DNA from: Carboxylicivirga linearis
GTDB taxonomy: Bacteria; Bacteroidota; Bacteroidia; Bacteroidales; Marinilabiliaceae
Direction of reading: 5' to 3'
NCBI RefSeq assembly: GCF_018271995.1
Contig: NZ_JAGUCO010000027.1
Coordinates: 1-64,000 of the forward strand
DNA length: 64,000 bases
Positions 52,564-61,451 of this stretch are shown here, piece after piece (positions within the stretch are counted from its first letter, which is position 1; each line of letters begins with the position of its first letter). The translations under genes were made by a program, and so were the position numbers. The notes below the pieces were generated by a model. The model had not been told where the DNA came from and did no database searches. It was given only the letters and a program-made list of their open reading frames with translations.

Positions 52564-54084
52564 TTAAAAACGGTTTTTGCTGTATGATCGCATATCACTG
52601 ATAGGTGTGATCAATGGTTTAAAATTGTCTTTCTTCACATATTCCGATAGCTGATTGATTGCCTGCTCATCGGCATCGGGTGCATCGTCGTGAGTTTTAT
52701 AACCAGGTTCAATACCTTTTAACTGAGCAATACCTTGCTGCATATCGTTGTTGGCTATCTCACGTTCGTTATAATAGATGCGTCCATTCTGATAATATGG
52801 ATGCATGGTTAGGATCCTGTCGTACTTATTGGCACGTGGCCTGTCAACCACAACAATGTTTAAGTGTTTGCCTTTTTCTTGTGCCACCTTGTGCAAGGCA
52901 TCTTTCATTGGATCGTTCCAAAACTGGCTTTCAACCTTCCAATGAACGATGGCACTATCGGGTATTTCTTCCTGATAATCGTACATAAAGCGGATAGCAT
53001 CTGCCATTTTGCACTGTTTAACAAAGGCTTTTAATTGCCAAAAATTACGGCCGTGCAAGCCCCAAACCTTAACAGCATTAAAGTCGCTTTTACCTGAGAA
53101 AGCCACATCCCAAAAGCCAACAATTATCTTAAAGTGATCGATACGCGGAGGCTTAGCCCACTGTATCATTTCATCGGTAAAGATCTTACCTTCTATGTGA
53201 GCCTCATGGTTATATTCAGCTTTGGCGGCAATAACGCCCAAATCATCTTCAACCTCACGGTAATAATTATCATCGTATTTACCTTTCCAAGCAGGCTTAT
53301 AGGTTACCGGATCGTAAGCCTTCACCAAATCAACCACCCAATTGGGATGCTTTTTCTCCAACTCGTTTTGTATGGATCGCGGCCAAGGATCGTTATTAGG
53401 TTGCAGGTATCGACGTGTTTCACCGTCCATGGTTGGTATAAGGTCACGTTCTATCCAGGACACCACTTCATCCTGTCGTTTGGGATTTTTACTGGTATCC
53501 TTATCCTCTAAATCATCGCATACAATAATAGTAGGACGTTGAGAACCGACACGCAAACCACGCGGACTTTGACCCATACCCAAAGACTTAGCAATAAATT
53601 GACCGTCCCTAGTTCTAAAGTCACCATCTGTCCACGATCCGTCTAGTTTTTGACTACCAAAGTCATGAATCAATAAGGCGTTTGCTTCAAATTCGGCTTG
53701 TACATCACCTAAAAGGATATCGGCTTTATCCTTGTTGTTACCAACAATGACTAAATAGTTTTTTTCGCCATTGATCCAAAGCCATAATGGAACCAATGTG
53801 TCACATACTACTGATTTAGCTAAACCACGTCCCCAACGAACCAATACGCGACACTTTTTATCACGCTTTACTCTATTGGCTAATCGAGTATGAAAGTCAG
53901 GGGTAGGCGCATCGGCATAATGCGGAAAGTAAGTTTGAACAAAATAGGCAAAGTCTTTTTTAGCACGTTCAATACGATCGGTTTGCTCATCCTTTGTTTC
54001 GTTGGTGTTAATTGAAGTACCCGAACGAATAAGGTTAAGCTTCTCCTGGTATCGTTGTAATGCCTGTTTATCCTGAATCTTCAT
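52564..54084 (-). CDS. Large terminase subunit, Mu gp28-like
   Basis: 506 aa. ATPase: Walker A RWGRGLAKS (83-91), Walker B PTIIVCDDLE (184-193). RNase H-like nuclease: Asp in IVGFWDVAFSGKSDFN (about 325-340) and a late acidic DDAPDADEQ. Packages DNA into the prohead. In Mu-like phages packaging is by headful and brings along flanking host DNA. Confidence 0.95.
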   Translation of the reverse strand: MKIQDKQALQRYQEKLNLIRSGTSINTNETKDEQTDRIERAKKDFAYFVQTYFPHYADAPTPDFHTRLANRVKRDKKCRVLVRWGRGLAKSVVCDTLVPLWLWINGEKNYLVIVGNNKDKADILLGDVQAEFEANALLIHDFGSQKLDGSWTDGDFRTRDGQFIAKSLGMGQSPRGLRVGSQRPTIIVCDDLEDKDTSKNPKRQDEVVSWIERDLIPTMDGETRRYLQPNNDPWPRSIQNELEKKHPNWVVDLVKAYDPVTYKPAWKGKYDDNYYREVEDDLGVIAAKAEYNHEAHIEGKIFTDEMIQWAKPPRIDHFKIIVGFWDVAFSGKSDFNAVKVWGLHGRNFWQLKAFVKQCKMADAIRFMYDYQEEIPDSAIVHWKVESQFWNDPMKDALHKVAQEKGKHLNIVVVDRPRANKYDRILTMHPYYQNGRIYYNEREIANNDMQQGIAQLKGIEPGYKTHDDAPDADEQAINQLSEYVKKDNFKPLITPISDMRSYSKNRF

Positions 54085-54091
54085 TTCAATG

Positions 54092-54589
54092 CTATTTAAA
54101 CTTTAATGAAACTTCGTTTAAATGCACCTCCTGAAAATCGAGTAACTGCAGAAACAACTTTTCGTCGAAGGAGCGCAGGGCATCAAAAATCATTTCCATA
54201 ACAGCCAGATAAGTTGATAAGGAAACACGGCTTTCTTTGTTGATGGTCTCCAATGTTTTGTTCCACTTGCTTACACCATCATCCACTTTGGCAATAGAAG
54301 CTCGCAACTGAGAACAGCGATCATGATCCAACGCTTTTTCAGCATCAATCAATTCGCGTCCAAGTTTAAGGCGTTGTTCGCTCAGGTCGTTAATGAGTTG
54401 CTTAATGTTTTCGGTTCTTATCTTAGGAGCCGATAACCGGGCATTGCGCTGATCAGCCCAACCATACTTATTAACCCACCTACTTAATGTTTGCTCACTC
54501 ACATTTAGCAAACGCCCAATTTCTTTGGCCGTTTTGCCCTGCTCTACAAACATCACCTTAGCTATTTTCAGTTCTTTTTCCTTTGCCAT
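54092..54589 (-). CDS. Small terminase-like DNA-binding protein
   Basis: 165 aa. N-terminal helix-turn-helix (KTAKEIGRLLNVSEQTLSRW), then a long coiled coil (about 60-130). This is the small-terminase pattern; Mu gp27/DUF1804-type proteins hold this place. First gene of the leftward late operon, 7 bases before the large terminase. Confidence 0.82.
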   Translation of the reverse strand: MAKEKELKIAKVMFVEQGKTAKEIGRLLNVSEQTLSRWVNKYGWADQRNARLSAPKIRTENIKQLINDLSEQRLKLGRELIDAEKALDHDRCSQLRASIAKVDDGVSKWNKTLETINKESRVSLSTYLAVMEMIFDALRSFDEKLFLQLLDFQEVHLNEVSLKFK

Positions 54590-54765
54590 TTATGCCTATG
54601 ATTTATGGCAAAAGTGGGCACACACACATATATAAACGAATAATGGTGATTGCCTTACACGTATCTCTGCAAGGCTTACACTATTAGTTGTTTGCCCTTG
54701 TTTACACCACTATTCTTGCATTACGAAAGCGCACGACGCACACAACACAAAAGAAATTGTAATGC
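54590..54765. promoter_or_regulatory. Divergent late control region
   Basis: 176 bases between the leftward terminase and the rightward protease. TTACAC occurs at 54655-54660, 54676-54681 and 54702-54707, in direct orientation, the first two 21 bases (two helix turns) apart. TATTCTTG at 54711-54718 is a one-mismatch -7 box for the rightward operon; no good -33 box at standard spacing. The repeats are candidates for a late activator. Confidence 0.45.
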
Positions 54766-55890
54766 ATGTTTAAACTCGAAAAACTAAAAGATAAAGCAGT
54801 ACTAACCATTTATGGTTATGTGGGTGGTTATTACCTCGACTTCCGTGCTGTATCTAATGCCATTGATGAAATAACTCAAGTCGGTTATAACCAACTTGAT
54901 TTTCATGTTCATACCTATGGTGGTTCGGTTATAGATGGTAACATGATTTACAACTTCTTTGCCGGTTTCAAAGGTGAAGTTGATATCTACATCGACGGTG
55001 TGGCTGCCAGTATGGGTTCGGTAATAATGATGGCAGGTACCCGTATTCATATCGCTGAAAATGGCTTTGTAATGATTCATGCACCTAGTGGTGGTGGAAG
55101 TGGTAACGCTAAAGACTTTGAGCAATATGCCAAGCTACTCCGATCAATGGAGAAAAACTTCTTAAAAAAACTGGCGGCTCGAACAGGCAAAACCATTGAT
55201 GAAGTACGCGAATGGATGGACGGTACCGACTATTGGTTCGATGCTGAAGAATGCCTGGAACTGGGTTTGGTTGACTCTGTGTTTGATGCGAAGGTAAAGG
55301 ATATTGAAAGTCTTAATAAAGGGCAGGCCGCCGATCTAGGCGCCAAAGCTGTTTACGACAGGTTTGCCGCCCTGACAACTAAAAAACCGATTATAAACAA
55401 ATCAAAATCTGAAATGGACAAAGCAGAAATGATTAAAAGGTACGGCCTGACTTCAGTTACGGCTGAAAGTACCGATGAGGAAATTTTGGCTGCCATCGAT
55501 GCAAAGATGAAAGCTAAAGACGATGCTGTAGCTGCGGAGCGCACTAAAAGCATTGAGGCTGCTGTTGATTCTGCCATAGCTGCAGGTAAACTAACCAAAG
55601 AGCAAAAGGCCGATTATGTGGCTCGTGGTGAAAAACTAGGTTTAGATGACTTAAATGCGATCCTGGGCGATATGCATAAGCCACAATCAGTAACCGACCT
55701 AATTAAGGACAAAGGTGCCGGTGGTTCGGGTGGTGCAAAACCTGAAGCAAAAGGCCGCGAAGGATGGACTTGGGATGACTACCAAAAGAAAGCATCTGCT
55801 GAGTTGGAAGCCATGGCTGATTCATCTCACGAGAACCACGAAACATTCAAGGCTTTGTATAAAGGTAAGTATGGTTCTGAACCTAAGTAG
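54766..55890 (+). CDS. ClpP-type head maturation protease with scaffold tail
   Basis: 374 aa. Residues 1-195 are a ClpP fold: VHTYGGSV, Ser82 in GVAASMGS, His105 in MIHAP. The remaining 180 residues are charged, helical and Ala/Lys-rich, as in capsid scaffolds, with a Gly-rich linker near 323-333. A Met at 55414 (SEMDKAEMIKRYG) could start a separate scaffold from inside the gene, as in Mu gpI/gpZ. Head assembly and maturation. First gene of the rightward late operon. Confidence 0.9.
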   Translation: MFKLEKLKDKAVLTIYGYVGGYYLDFRAVSNAIDEITQVGYNQLDFHVHTYGGSVIDGNMIYNFFAGFKGEVDIYIDGVAASMGSVIMMAGTRIHIAENGFVMIHAPSGGGSGNAKDFEQYAKLLRSMEKNFLKKLAARTGKTIDEVREWMDGTDYWFDAEECLELGLVDSVFDAKVKDIESLNKGQAADLGAKAVYDRFAALTTKKPIINKSKSEMDKAEMIKRYGLTSVTAESTDEEILAAIDAKMKAKDDAVAAERTKSIEAAVDSAIAAGKLTKEQKADYVARGEKLGLDDLNAILGDMHKPQSVTDLIKDKGAGGSGGAKPEAKGREGWTWDDYQKKASAELEAMADSSHENHETFKALYKGKYGSEPK

Positions 55891-55913
55891 TAATCAAAAA
55901 CAATCTATAAGTG

Positions 55914-57014
55914 ATGAAGAAAACAATAACGTTTAGAAGCTTTATGATGGCCGCCTTTGTGGCAATCATTATGGCCGTTGCTTTAGGAGTGGTTATCGCT
56001 CCTGAGTTATCCGCTGTTTTACATGCCTCTCCGGGCATGGTTGTGTTAGGTACTTTTGCCTTTTTACTACTGGTATCGTTTATTCCATTACCCAACGGTG
56101 TGGCGTTAGCAGCTGTATATCAAGAGGTGTGGACAGGTGCCGTAAAAGAAGAATTAACCAATGCTGAAAATGCTACTTTCTTAGATGGAATAGAAGATTA
56201 TTCGAGATACGTAGCAGGTGTAGGTGATGAAATGCAGGTAATACACTTAGTATATATGGGTGTTCAGCCTGATGTATTAATAAACAATACCACTTACCCA
56301 ATTGATTCACAAGCATTGGATCAGGAAGATATTCCAATTAGCCTTGATAAATACCAAACTAAGGTTACACCAATTACCGACGATGAATTGTATGCATTGA
56401 GCTATGAAAAGATTTCTGTTGTAAAGCGTAAGCATGCAAGGGCAATTGCTATTGCTAAGTTTAAAAAGTCGATTCATGCCTTAGCACCTTCAGGTAATAC
56501 TACCGATATGCCTGTAATTGTTACCACTGGTGATGATGACGGAACAGGTAGAAAGAAATTAACCTGGGGTGACTTAGTGACCTTAAAGCGCAAGTTGGAT
56601 AAGTTAGAAATACCGAAAGAAGGCAGGCGCCTGGTATTGTGTCAGGATCACTTAAATGATTTGTTAGAAACAAGTCAGACCTTTAAGGATCAATATTACG
56701 ATGCAACGTCAGGAAAGGTATTTAATCGCTTAGGATTTGAGTTTTACGATTACGTTGCTAATCCATATTACAACTCAACTACATTGGCAAAATTAAGCTT
56801 TGGAGCTACACCCGTAGCAGGTGATTACGAAGCCAGTGTATTCTTTAGTGTGGCTCGTGCCGCTAAGGCAACCGGTTGGACTAAGATGTATTATTCAGAG
56901 TCTTCGACTGATCCTGACAACCAACAGAACCGTGTTAACTTCCGTCATTACTTTATTGTATTGCCAACACAGGAAGATAGTCGCGGAGCTATTGTGAGTG
57001 CACCTGCAGCTTAA
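55914..57014 (+). CDS. Major capsid protein with hydrophobic N-terminus
   Basis: 366 aa from ATG 55914. The first ~65 residues hold two hydrophobic helices (MMAAFVAIIMAVALGVVIAP and MVVLGTFAFLLLVSFI). After PNGVALAAVYQEVWTG comes a capsid-like body with VINNTTYPID, DLVTLKRKLDKLEIPKEGRR and a late RVNFRHYFIVLP. Identification rests on position between the protease and sheath, size and pattern. The hydrophobic part may be cut off by the protease next door. Confidence 0.82.
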   Translation: MKKTITFRSFMMAAFVAIIMAVALGVVIAPELSAVLHASPGMVVLGTFAFLLLVSFIPLPNGVALAAVYQEVWTGAVKEELTNAENATFLDGIEDYSRYVAGVGDEMQVIHLVYMGVQPDVLINNTTYPIDSQALDQEDIPISLDKYQTKVTPITDDELYALSYEKISVVKRKHARAIAIAKFKKSIHALAPSGNTTDMPVIVTTGDDDGTGRKKLTWGDLVTLKRKLDKLEIPKEGRRLVLCQDHLNDLLETSQTFKDQYYDATSGKVFNRLGFEFYDYVANPYYNSTTLAKLSFGATPVAGDYEASVFFSVARAAKATGWTKMYYSESSTDPDNQQNRVNFRHYFIVLPTQEDSRGAIVSAPAA

Positions 57015-57032
57015 AACTGATACTCTCCTGAT

Positions 57033-57269
57033 ATGACCAATGATCCCCCAATGGACATGAGTAAGCTCACACAGCGTGAGCTTCTCATTCTCCTTAACGA
57101 AAGAGTTGGAGCTTTAAGTAAAAAAATGGATGAAGTTGGTACCGATCATCAAAAATTACGTGAACGGGTTGGGACCATCGAAACCAGACATAAAACAGTT
57201 TCGGCTTTGTGGGGAGCTGTTGGTGTAGTGATAACCATATTTTTAAACGCATTCAAAATCTTTAAATAA
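57033..57269 (+). CDS. Small coiled-coil membrane protein
   Basis: 78 aa; starts at 57051 or 57057 are possible. Heptad coiled coil (LLILLNERVGALSKKMDEVG) then a C-terminal membrane helix (LWGAVGVVITIFLNAF). Shape like XhlA/holin-accessory proteins, but its place before the sheath gene is odd for lysis. Confidence 0.6.
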   Translation: MTNDPPMDMSKLTQRELLILLNERVGALSKKMDEVGTDHQKLRERVGTIETRHKTVSALWGAVGVVITIFLNAFKIFK

Positions 57270-57270
57270 G

Positions 57271-57504
57271 ATGGCAAAAGAAACTAAAACCAATGCACGA
57301 AAAGCGCTTACCGAAAAGGAGCAGCTTGAGCTAATGGATAAGTTTAAAGTGGACACTTTATTCAAGAATCCAAAAAACGAGTATTTCACATCTAAGAACC
57401 TGGCTAACCTAAGCATCACTGCTGAGGAAAAGAAAGCCGGTAAAAAGTTGGCAAAAATTACTCGTGAGGCTTTAGAAGGTAAAACCCCTGAAGAGACTAA
57501 ATAA
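57271..57504 (+). CDS. Unknown small late protein
   Basis: 77 aa, very charged and Lys/Glu-rich (TNARKALTEKEQLELMDKFK), no membrane part. One base after the previous gene, and its stop overlaps the sheath start. Possibly a head-tail or tail-assembly helper. Confidence 0.6.
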   Translation: MAKETKTNARKALTEKEQLELMDKFKVDTLFKNPKNEYFTSKNLANLSITAEEKKAGKKLAKITREALEGKTPEETK

Positions 57505-58769
57505 TGAGAGGTGTAGTAATTACAAAAGGTGACATTGGCGTTAATGCCGATTCAAATGCTGATAAAATCAGCGGACTGTTGGTTAATGGTCCGGCTGTAG
57601 CAGCTGCTGAAGGCATATTAGGCGTTGTTAATGGCACCTTATACACTCTTGAAAAGGTAAAGGATGCCGAATACCTTGGCATTAATGCCGCTTACGATGA
57701 GGATAACGATGTACGTGTGTACCGACACATCACAGAGTTTTTCCGTATGGCAGGCGAAGGCATTAAACTTTATCTGATAGTAGGTACTGAGACTTTAACC
57801 ATGAAGCAACTCATTACCACTTACGGACACTCGATGGTAGCAGAGTCGAAAGGTGAAATGCGTCGTTTGGCAGTTGCCTGGAACCAACCTGCAGCTTATG
57901 CGCCCACTTATGTTGATGGATTAGAGGAAGGCATAAGAGAGTCGTTAGCTGAAGCTCAGTTATTGCACGACTGGACATGGGATACTGACCGACCTTTAAA
58001 TGTATTTCTCGAAGGCCGTGGTATCAACGGAACGGTAGCAGCTATTTTGGATCTTCGCGAGATTGATGACAGTGGCACCATTGCCGAATATGGTAATGTA
58101 TCGCTTTGCATTGGTCAGGACTGGGATTACGCGGAATCGCTAACAGGTGAATCGCAAAAGTTTGCTGATGTTGGAACCATGCTAGGTACCAGTGCAGGCA
58201 TAGCCGTTAATCAGAATATTGGTGAGGTGGAAACACTGGATATCAGCGATGCTAAAAAACTGATTTGGTTAACAGCCGGTTTGAGTAATCACCAAAAGAT
58301 TACTGCAGTTGAGGACGATTTGAGCGACTACGATGATAAAGGCTACATCTTTGGTATTAGCTACACCGGGTCAACAGGTTTCCGTTGGAACTACGATCAT
58401 ACCTGTACTCCTGAAATTGTGGATGTGGATGGTTTTATGAATGAAAACACCATTGCACTAGGTTTAACACTGGGTAAGGCTGCGCGTGAATTGCGCAAAC
58501 AGCTACTGCCAAAAGTTAAAACCGTTGTACCTGTTGACTCTGAAACCGGGTTATTATCCACCGGCATGGTGAAGTACTTCGAAGGTTTGGGCAATGTTGC
58601 TTTTGATGGCATGGCCGGACGCGGTGAGATTTCAGGTGGTGAAACAATTGTGGATCCTAACTCTGATTTGTTAACCGGAGATAAGGAATTGAAGGTTTCT
58701 TTCATTGTGGTACCAACAGGAACCATTGGTGAAATAGCCGGTACCATTAACCTTAAAAATTCATTGTAA
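57504..58769 (+). CDS. Contractile tail sheath protein (DUF2586 type)
   Basis: 421 aa. Starts MRGVVITKGDIGVN; sheath-like body with LYLIVGTETLTMKQLI, VFLEGRGINGTVAAI and GYIFGISYTGSTGFRWNYD; C-terminal beta part (KELKVSFIVVPTGTIGEI) for tube contact. It shows that the phage has a contractile, myovirus-type tail. Start and stop overlap the neighbours (TAATG both times). Confidence 0.9.
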   Translation: MRGVVITKGDIGVNADSNADKISGLLVNGPAVAAAEGILGVVNGTLYTLEKVKDAEYLGINAAYDEDNDVRVYRHITEFFRMAGEGIKLYLIVGTETLTMKQLITTYGHSMVAESKGEMRRLAVAWNQPAAYAPTYVDGLEEGIRESLAEAQLLHDWTWDTDRPLNVFLEGRGINGTVAAILDLREIDDSGTIAEYGNVSLCIGQDWDYAESLTGESQKFADVGTMLGTSAGIAVNQNIGEVETLDISDAKKLIWLTAGLSNHQKITAVEDDLSDYDDKGYIFGISYTGSTGFRWNYDHTCTPEIVDVDGFMNENTIALGLTLGKAARELRKQLLPKVKTVVPVDSETGLLSTGMVKYFEGLGNVAFDGMAGRGEISGGETIVDPNSDLLTGDKELKVSFIVVPTGTIGEIAGTINLKNSL

Positions 58770-59188
58770 TGACTACAGTAAGGAAAAACGGTAAGGCCTA
58801 CGATGGTGGTGATGTTCAAATAGCCATGTTTGGTAGTTTGAGTTACGAAGTAACTGAACTTACTTATAACACTGAGCAGGAACATCAACTTAACCATTCT
58901 TTGGGAAGCAATAGAGGTACATCTTATTCAATGGGTATGATCACCAATACCGCTACTATGACAATGCGTTTGGCCTCAGTTAGTGTCATTGAAAAAGCGG
59001 CAGGTAGCGACTTGTTAAAAATCAAGCCATTTGAAATCAACGTCACTTTTGTGAACGAAGACAACGATATCATTAACGATACTTTGTTGGTGAAGTTCCA
59101 AAATCAGGGACGTGATGTGCCTAACGAAATGGATCTTAAAAAGCAGTTTACGCTTTTTGTACTTGATGTTAAATATAACAATGTATAA
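58769..59188 (+). CDS. Tail tube protein
   Basis: 139 aa, beta-rich (VQIAMFGSLSYEVTELTYNT; SMGMITNTATMTMRLASVSV), ending in LKKQFTLFVLDVKYNN. Size, composition and place directly after the sheath are those of a tube protein. A short G/C-rich hairpin CAGCCCTTCGGGGCTG follows the stop (59195-59210). Confidence 0.82.
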   Translation: MTTVRKNGKAYDGGDVQIAMFGSLSYEVTELTYNTEQEHQLNHSLGSNRGTSYSMGMITNTATMTMRLASVSVIEKAAGSDLLKIKPFEINVTFVNEDNDIINDTLLVKFQNQGRDVPNEMDLKKQFTLFVLDVKYNNV

Positions 59189-59194
59189 GGAATG

Positions 59195-59210
59195 ACAGCC
59201 CTTCGGGGCT
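59195..59210 (+). terminator. Compact hairpin after the tube gene
   Basis: CAGCCC/GGGCTG with a TTCG loop, the very stable tetraloop, followed by CTTTCTTC. It may attenuate transcription, so that the abundant tube and sheath exceed the chaperone and baseplate proteins downstream. Confidence 0.6.
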
Positions 59211-59241
59211 GCTTTCTTCTAATAAATAACACTTGGTAGAA

Positions 59242-59625
59242 ATGGAAAAGAAAGAACAAACAGTAGCACAGCTAATTGTTAATCAACCTGAAGGACAAAA
59301 GTTGCCTGATGGTGTAACTGCAGACATGATCACCGCATGGAAAAACAGATACGGTGAAGGTAAAATTAAACTGGGTGAAATTCCAATGGATGAAGAGCGC
59401 ACTCAGTTTTTAGCCGTTATTGGTCGGGTGCCTTGCCGTAAGTCGATGGGTGAGTTTGAAAAGTGGATGGATAAAGACCCTAATAAGTCGAAAGAGATCC
59501 TGATTAACTCATGTTTATTGACAGAGAAAGAAAAGGTGAAAGCAGATGATTTACTGTTTTATGGCGCCTTCGACTTTTTATCGCAGTTAATACCTATTGG
59601 TAAGGCTACCATAAAAAACTTATAA
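59242..59625 (+). CDS. Tail assembly chaperone, short form
   Basis: 127 aa from ATG 59242 (a TTG at 59233 is less likely). Helical and charged; PMDEERTQFLAVIGRVPCRK and LTEKEKVKADDLLFYGAFDF fit the tail-chaperone pattern of Mu gp41 and lambda gpG. Its last codons hold a slippery site, ATA AAA AAC, three codons before the stop. Confidence 0.8.
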   Translation: MEKKEQTVAQLIVNQPEGQKLPDGVTADMITAWKNRYGEGKIKLGEIPMDEERTQFLAVIGRVPCRKSMGEFEKWMDKDPNKSKEILINSCLLTEKEKVKADDLLFYGAFDFLSQLIPIGKATIKNL

Positions 59626-59846
59626 CCGGTTATCCGTTCATCGATTTAGTTGATGATGCGGACAGCCGGTTACACGAAACGGCAAACTTTATAAGGCAAG
59701 GTAACGCTTTAATATCTCATTTTTTACATATCCCTTTTCCTGAAGACCTGGACGATGACTTATGGTTTGAAAAGTACCGACAGGTTGAATGGTTAGCAGA
59801 AAAAGGAATGATTGGCATAAAAGCACAGGATAATGATATCACTTAG
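59242..59846 (+). CDS. Tail assembly chaperone, frameshifted long form
   Basis: About 201 aa if the ribosome slips back one base at A AAA AAC (59613-59619). The added 75 residues (LITGYPFIDLVDDADSRLHE to DNDIT) look like real protein: helical, with PEDLDDDLWFEKYRQVEWLA. This matches the G/GT arrangement of long-tailed phages, where the T part binds the tape measure. The end overlaps the next gene by 14 bases. Confidence 0.78.
59613..59672 (+). promoter_or_regulatory. Predicted -1 ribosomal frameshift signal in the tail chaperone
   Basis: Slippery A AAA AAC at 59613-59619 in phase with the chaperone frame. Stem TAACCGG/CCGGTTA (59623-59629 with 59666-59672) is extended by TCCG/CGGA (59633-59636 with 59659-59662) and TCATC/GATGA (59638-59642 with 59652-59656). 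The 3-base spacer is a little short, so the base of the stem may open. Confidence 0.78.
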
Positions 59847-60483
59847 TGGCATAGTTGAACGATACAATGAGGCTTTTGGATATACGGCTATGAAAATAGC
59901 ACCACGTATTATCCAGGCAACGGGTTTGGGCTTATCCAATTTCATGCTAAGTAATATCCCTGTGCTTTCTGAGCCTGATACTTCCTATGCCGATATGATA
60001 TTCACCAATTCGTTGGATCAAAGTAAGAGGTATTCGTTTGGGGTGCCAACCATAGAAGGTGGACACAGAGCGATTCCATTTCTAAAACCTACAGAAGCAT
60101 CACCCAATAGCTTTATTGCACCACCACCAATGGTATCGTTCCGCAGAGGCAAACACGTTGTACGGACTTCTATCGACAGAAGTAATTACGAAGTGGTTGA
60201 GAACTTTGGAATGAAGCCCTATGAGATTAGTCTGCAGGGAATATTGGTGGATGTTGAAGAGCATCACTACCCACAGGAGTTAGTACAAACTATGCACGAA
60301 TTGTTTGAGGCCTCCGGTACATATGCGGTTAGTAGTGAGATCTTCGATAACCTGGGCATTACTGAGATATTCTTTGATGATGACTTTGAGGTAACGTTTG
60401 TAGAAGGATATGTAGATACAGTGAAGTATAGAGCGCATGCCATTGCTGTTAGTAGCGCTGAATTTTTATTACAGGAACAATAA
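59833..60483 (+). CDS. Baseplate-region protein (DUF6046-like)
   Basis: 216 aa. Mixed alpha/beta with PPPMVSFRRGKHVVRTSIDR and YEISLQGILVDVEEHHYPQE, a pattern of baseplate or tail-hub adaptor proteins in Bacteroidota phages. Lies where Mu has its tape measure and gp43. Stop overlaps the hub start (TAATG). Confidence 0.65.
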   Translation: MISLSGIVERYNEAFGYTAMKIAPRIIQATGLGLSNFMLSNIPVLSEPDTSYADMIFTNSLDQSKRYSFGVPTIEGGHRAIPFLKPTEASPNSFIAPPPMVSFRRGKHVVRTSIDRSNYEVVENFGMKPYEISLQGILVDVEEHHYPQELVQTMHELFEASGTYAVSSEIFDNLGITEIFFDDDFEVTFVEGYVDTVKYRAHAIAVSSAEFLLQEQ

Positions 60484-61451
60484 TGTATTACGAACCAAAT
60501 GCACGAATAACAGTAGGTAACGTTGTTTTTAATAACGTTAACCAGGTTGAAATTACCGAGAGTGTTAAAGAGCTTGGTGATAAAGCCACTGTTGTACTGC
60601 CTCGTAACTATCGGAAGTTAGCAGGTAAAGGTGTTTTGGAATACATAAAAGCGAGTGATCCTGTTACAATTGAACTTGGGTTTGACGGTGATTATTTTCA
60701 TGAATTTTCTGGATTTTTAGGTGAAATTGAATCGTCTGCACCGCTGATATTGCATGTAGACGATTCTTTCTATCCTTTGAAGCGAAACAATTTTACCAAA
60801 GCATGGGAAAGCATCACACTTCGCCATTTACTTGAATATATTGCTCCGGATTATACCATTGTTTGCCCTGATGTTAACTTGGGAACTTTTCAGATAAGTG
60901 GAGCCAGTAGCTATAGAGTATTGCGAGAGCTTCAACAGCAATACGGTTTTTACAGCTATATAAAAGGTACTACTCTGCATTGCCAGTTTGCATATGATGT
61001 GCGAGGAACAGGTAACACTTTTACCTATACGCTGAATGATAGCAATCAGCTTCGCATGAATGTGAAAAAAAACAACCTGAAGTATCACCGTGCTGAAGAT
61101 GTTAAGGTCCGCATTAAAGCAATAAGTAACCAACGCAATGGAAAAAAGCTGAAGTATGAGGTAGGTGACGAAAGTAATGAGGCCAGTTTGAGAACGCTCA
61201 ACTTCGGGCCCTTAAGTATAGATGAGTTAAAAGAGATAGCCAATAAGTGGTACAACAAACTAAGCTTCGATGGCTATAGTGGCTCTATCATTGGTTTTGC
61301 CTATCCACGAACTCATGCAGGCGACACTTTAAAGATTGTGGATGATCAGGAACCTGAGCGTGAAGGAAAGTACCTGGTTGAAAAAACCATTATCCGCTAT
61401 GGACTGAGTTCTGGCTATGAACGTGAAAACACTTTAAGCTTTAAGGTATGA
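60483..61451 (+). CDS. Baseplate hub protein (late control D / Mu gp44-like)
   Basis: 322 aa. Gene-D pattern: an N-terminal barrel (ITVGNVVFNNVNQVEITESV, VTIELGFDGDYFHEFSGFLG), middle LRHLLEYIAPDYTIVCPDV, QQQYGFYSYIKG and the final YPRTHAGDTLKIVDDQEPER motif of hub proteins. It forms the centre of the baseplate that carries the spike. Stop overlaps the spike start (ATGA). Confidence 0.9.
   Translation: MYYEPNARITVGNVVFNNVNQVEITESVKELGDKATVVLPRNYRKLAGKGVLEYIKASDPVTIELGFDGDYFHEFSGFLGEIESSAPLILHVDDSFYPLKRNNFTKAWESITLRHLLEYIAPDYTIVCPDVNLGTFQISGASSYRVLRELQQQYGFYSYIKGTTLHCQFAYDVRGTGNTFTYTLNDSNQLRMNVKKNNLKYHRAEDVKVRIKAISNQRNGKKLKYEVGDESNEASLRTLNFGPLSIDELKEIANKWYNKLSFDGYSGSIIGFAYPRTHAGDTLKIVDDQEPEREGKYLVEKTIIRYGLSSGYERENTLSFKV

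Noticed and set aside
53134-53511. Rightward 125-codon frame inside the large terminase
   Set aside because: Antisense shadow of a well-defined gene, with no recognisable domain.
58397-58897. Leftward 166-codon frame across sheath and tube genes
   Set aside because: Antisense shadow spanning two real genes.
59622-59633. Palindrome ATAACCGGTTAT as an operator
   Set aside because: It lies just after a slippery site and its arms pair better with downstream sequence as part of the frameshift stem-loop.
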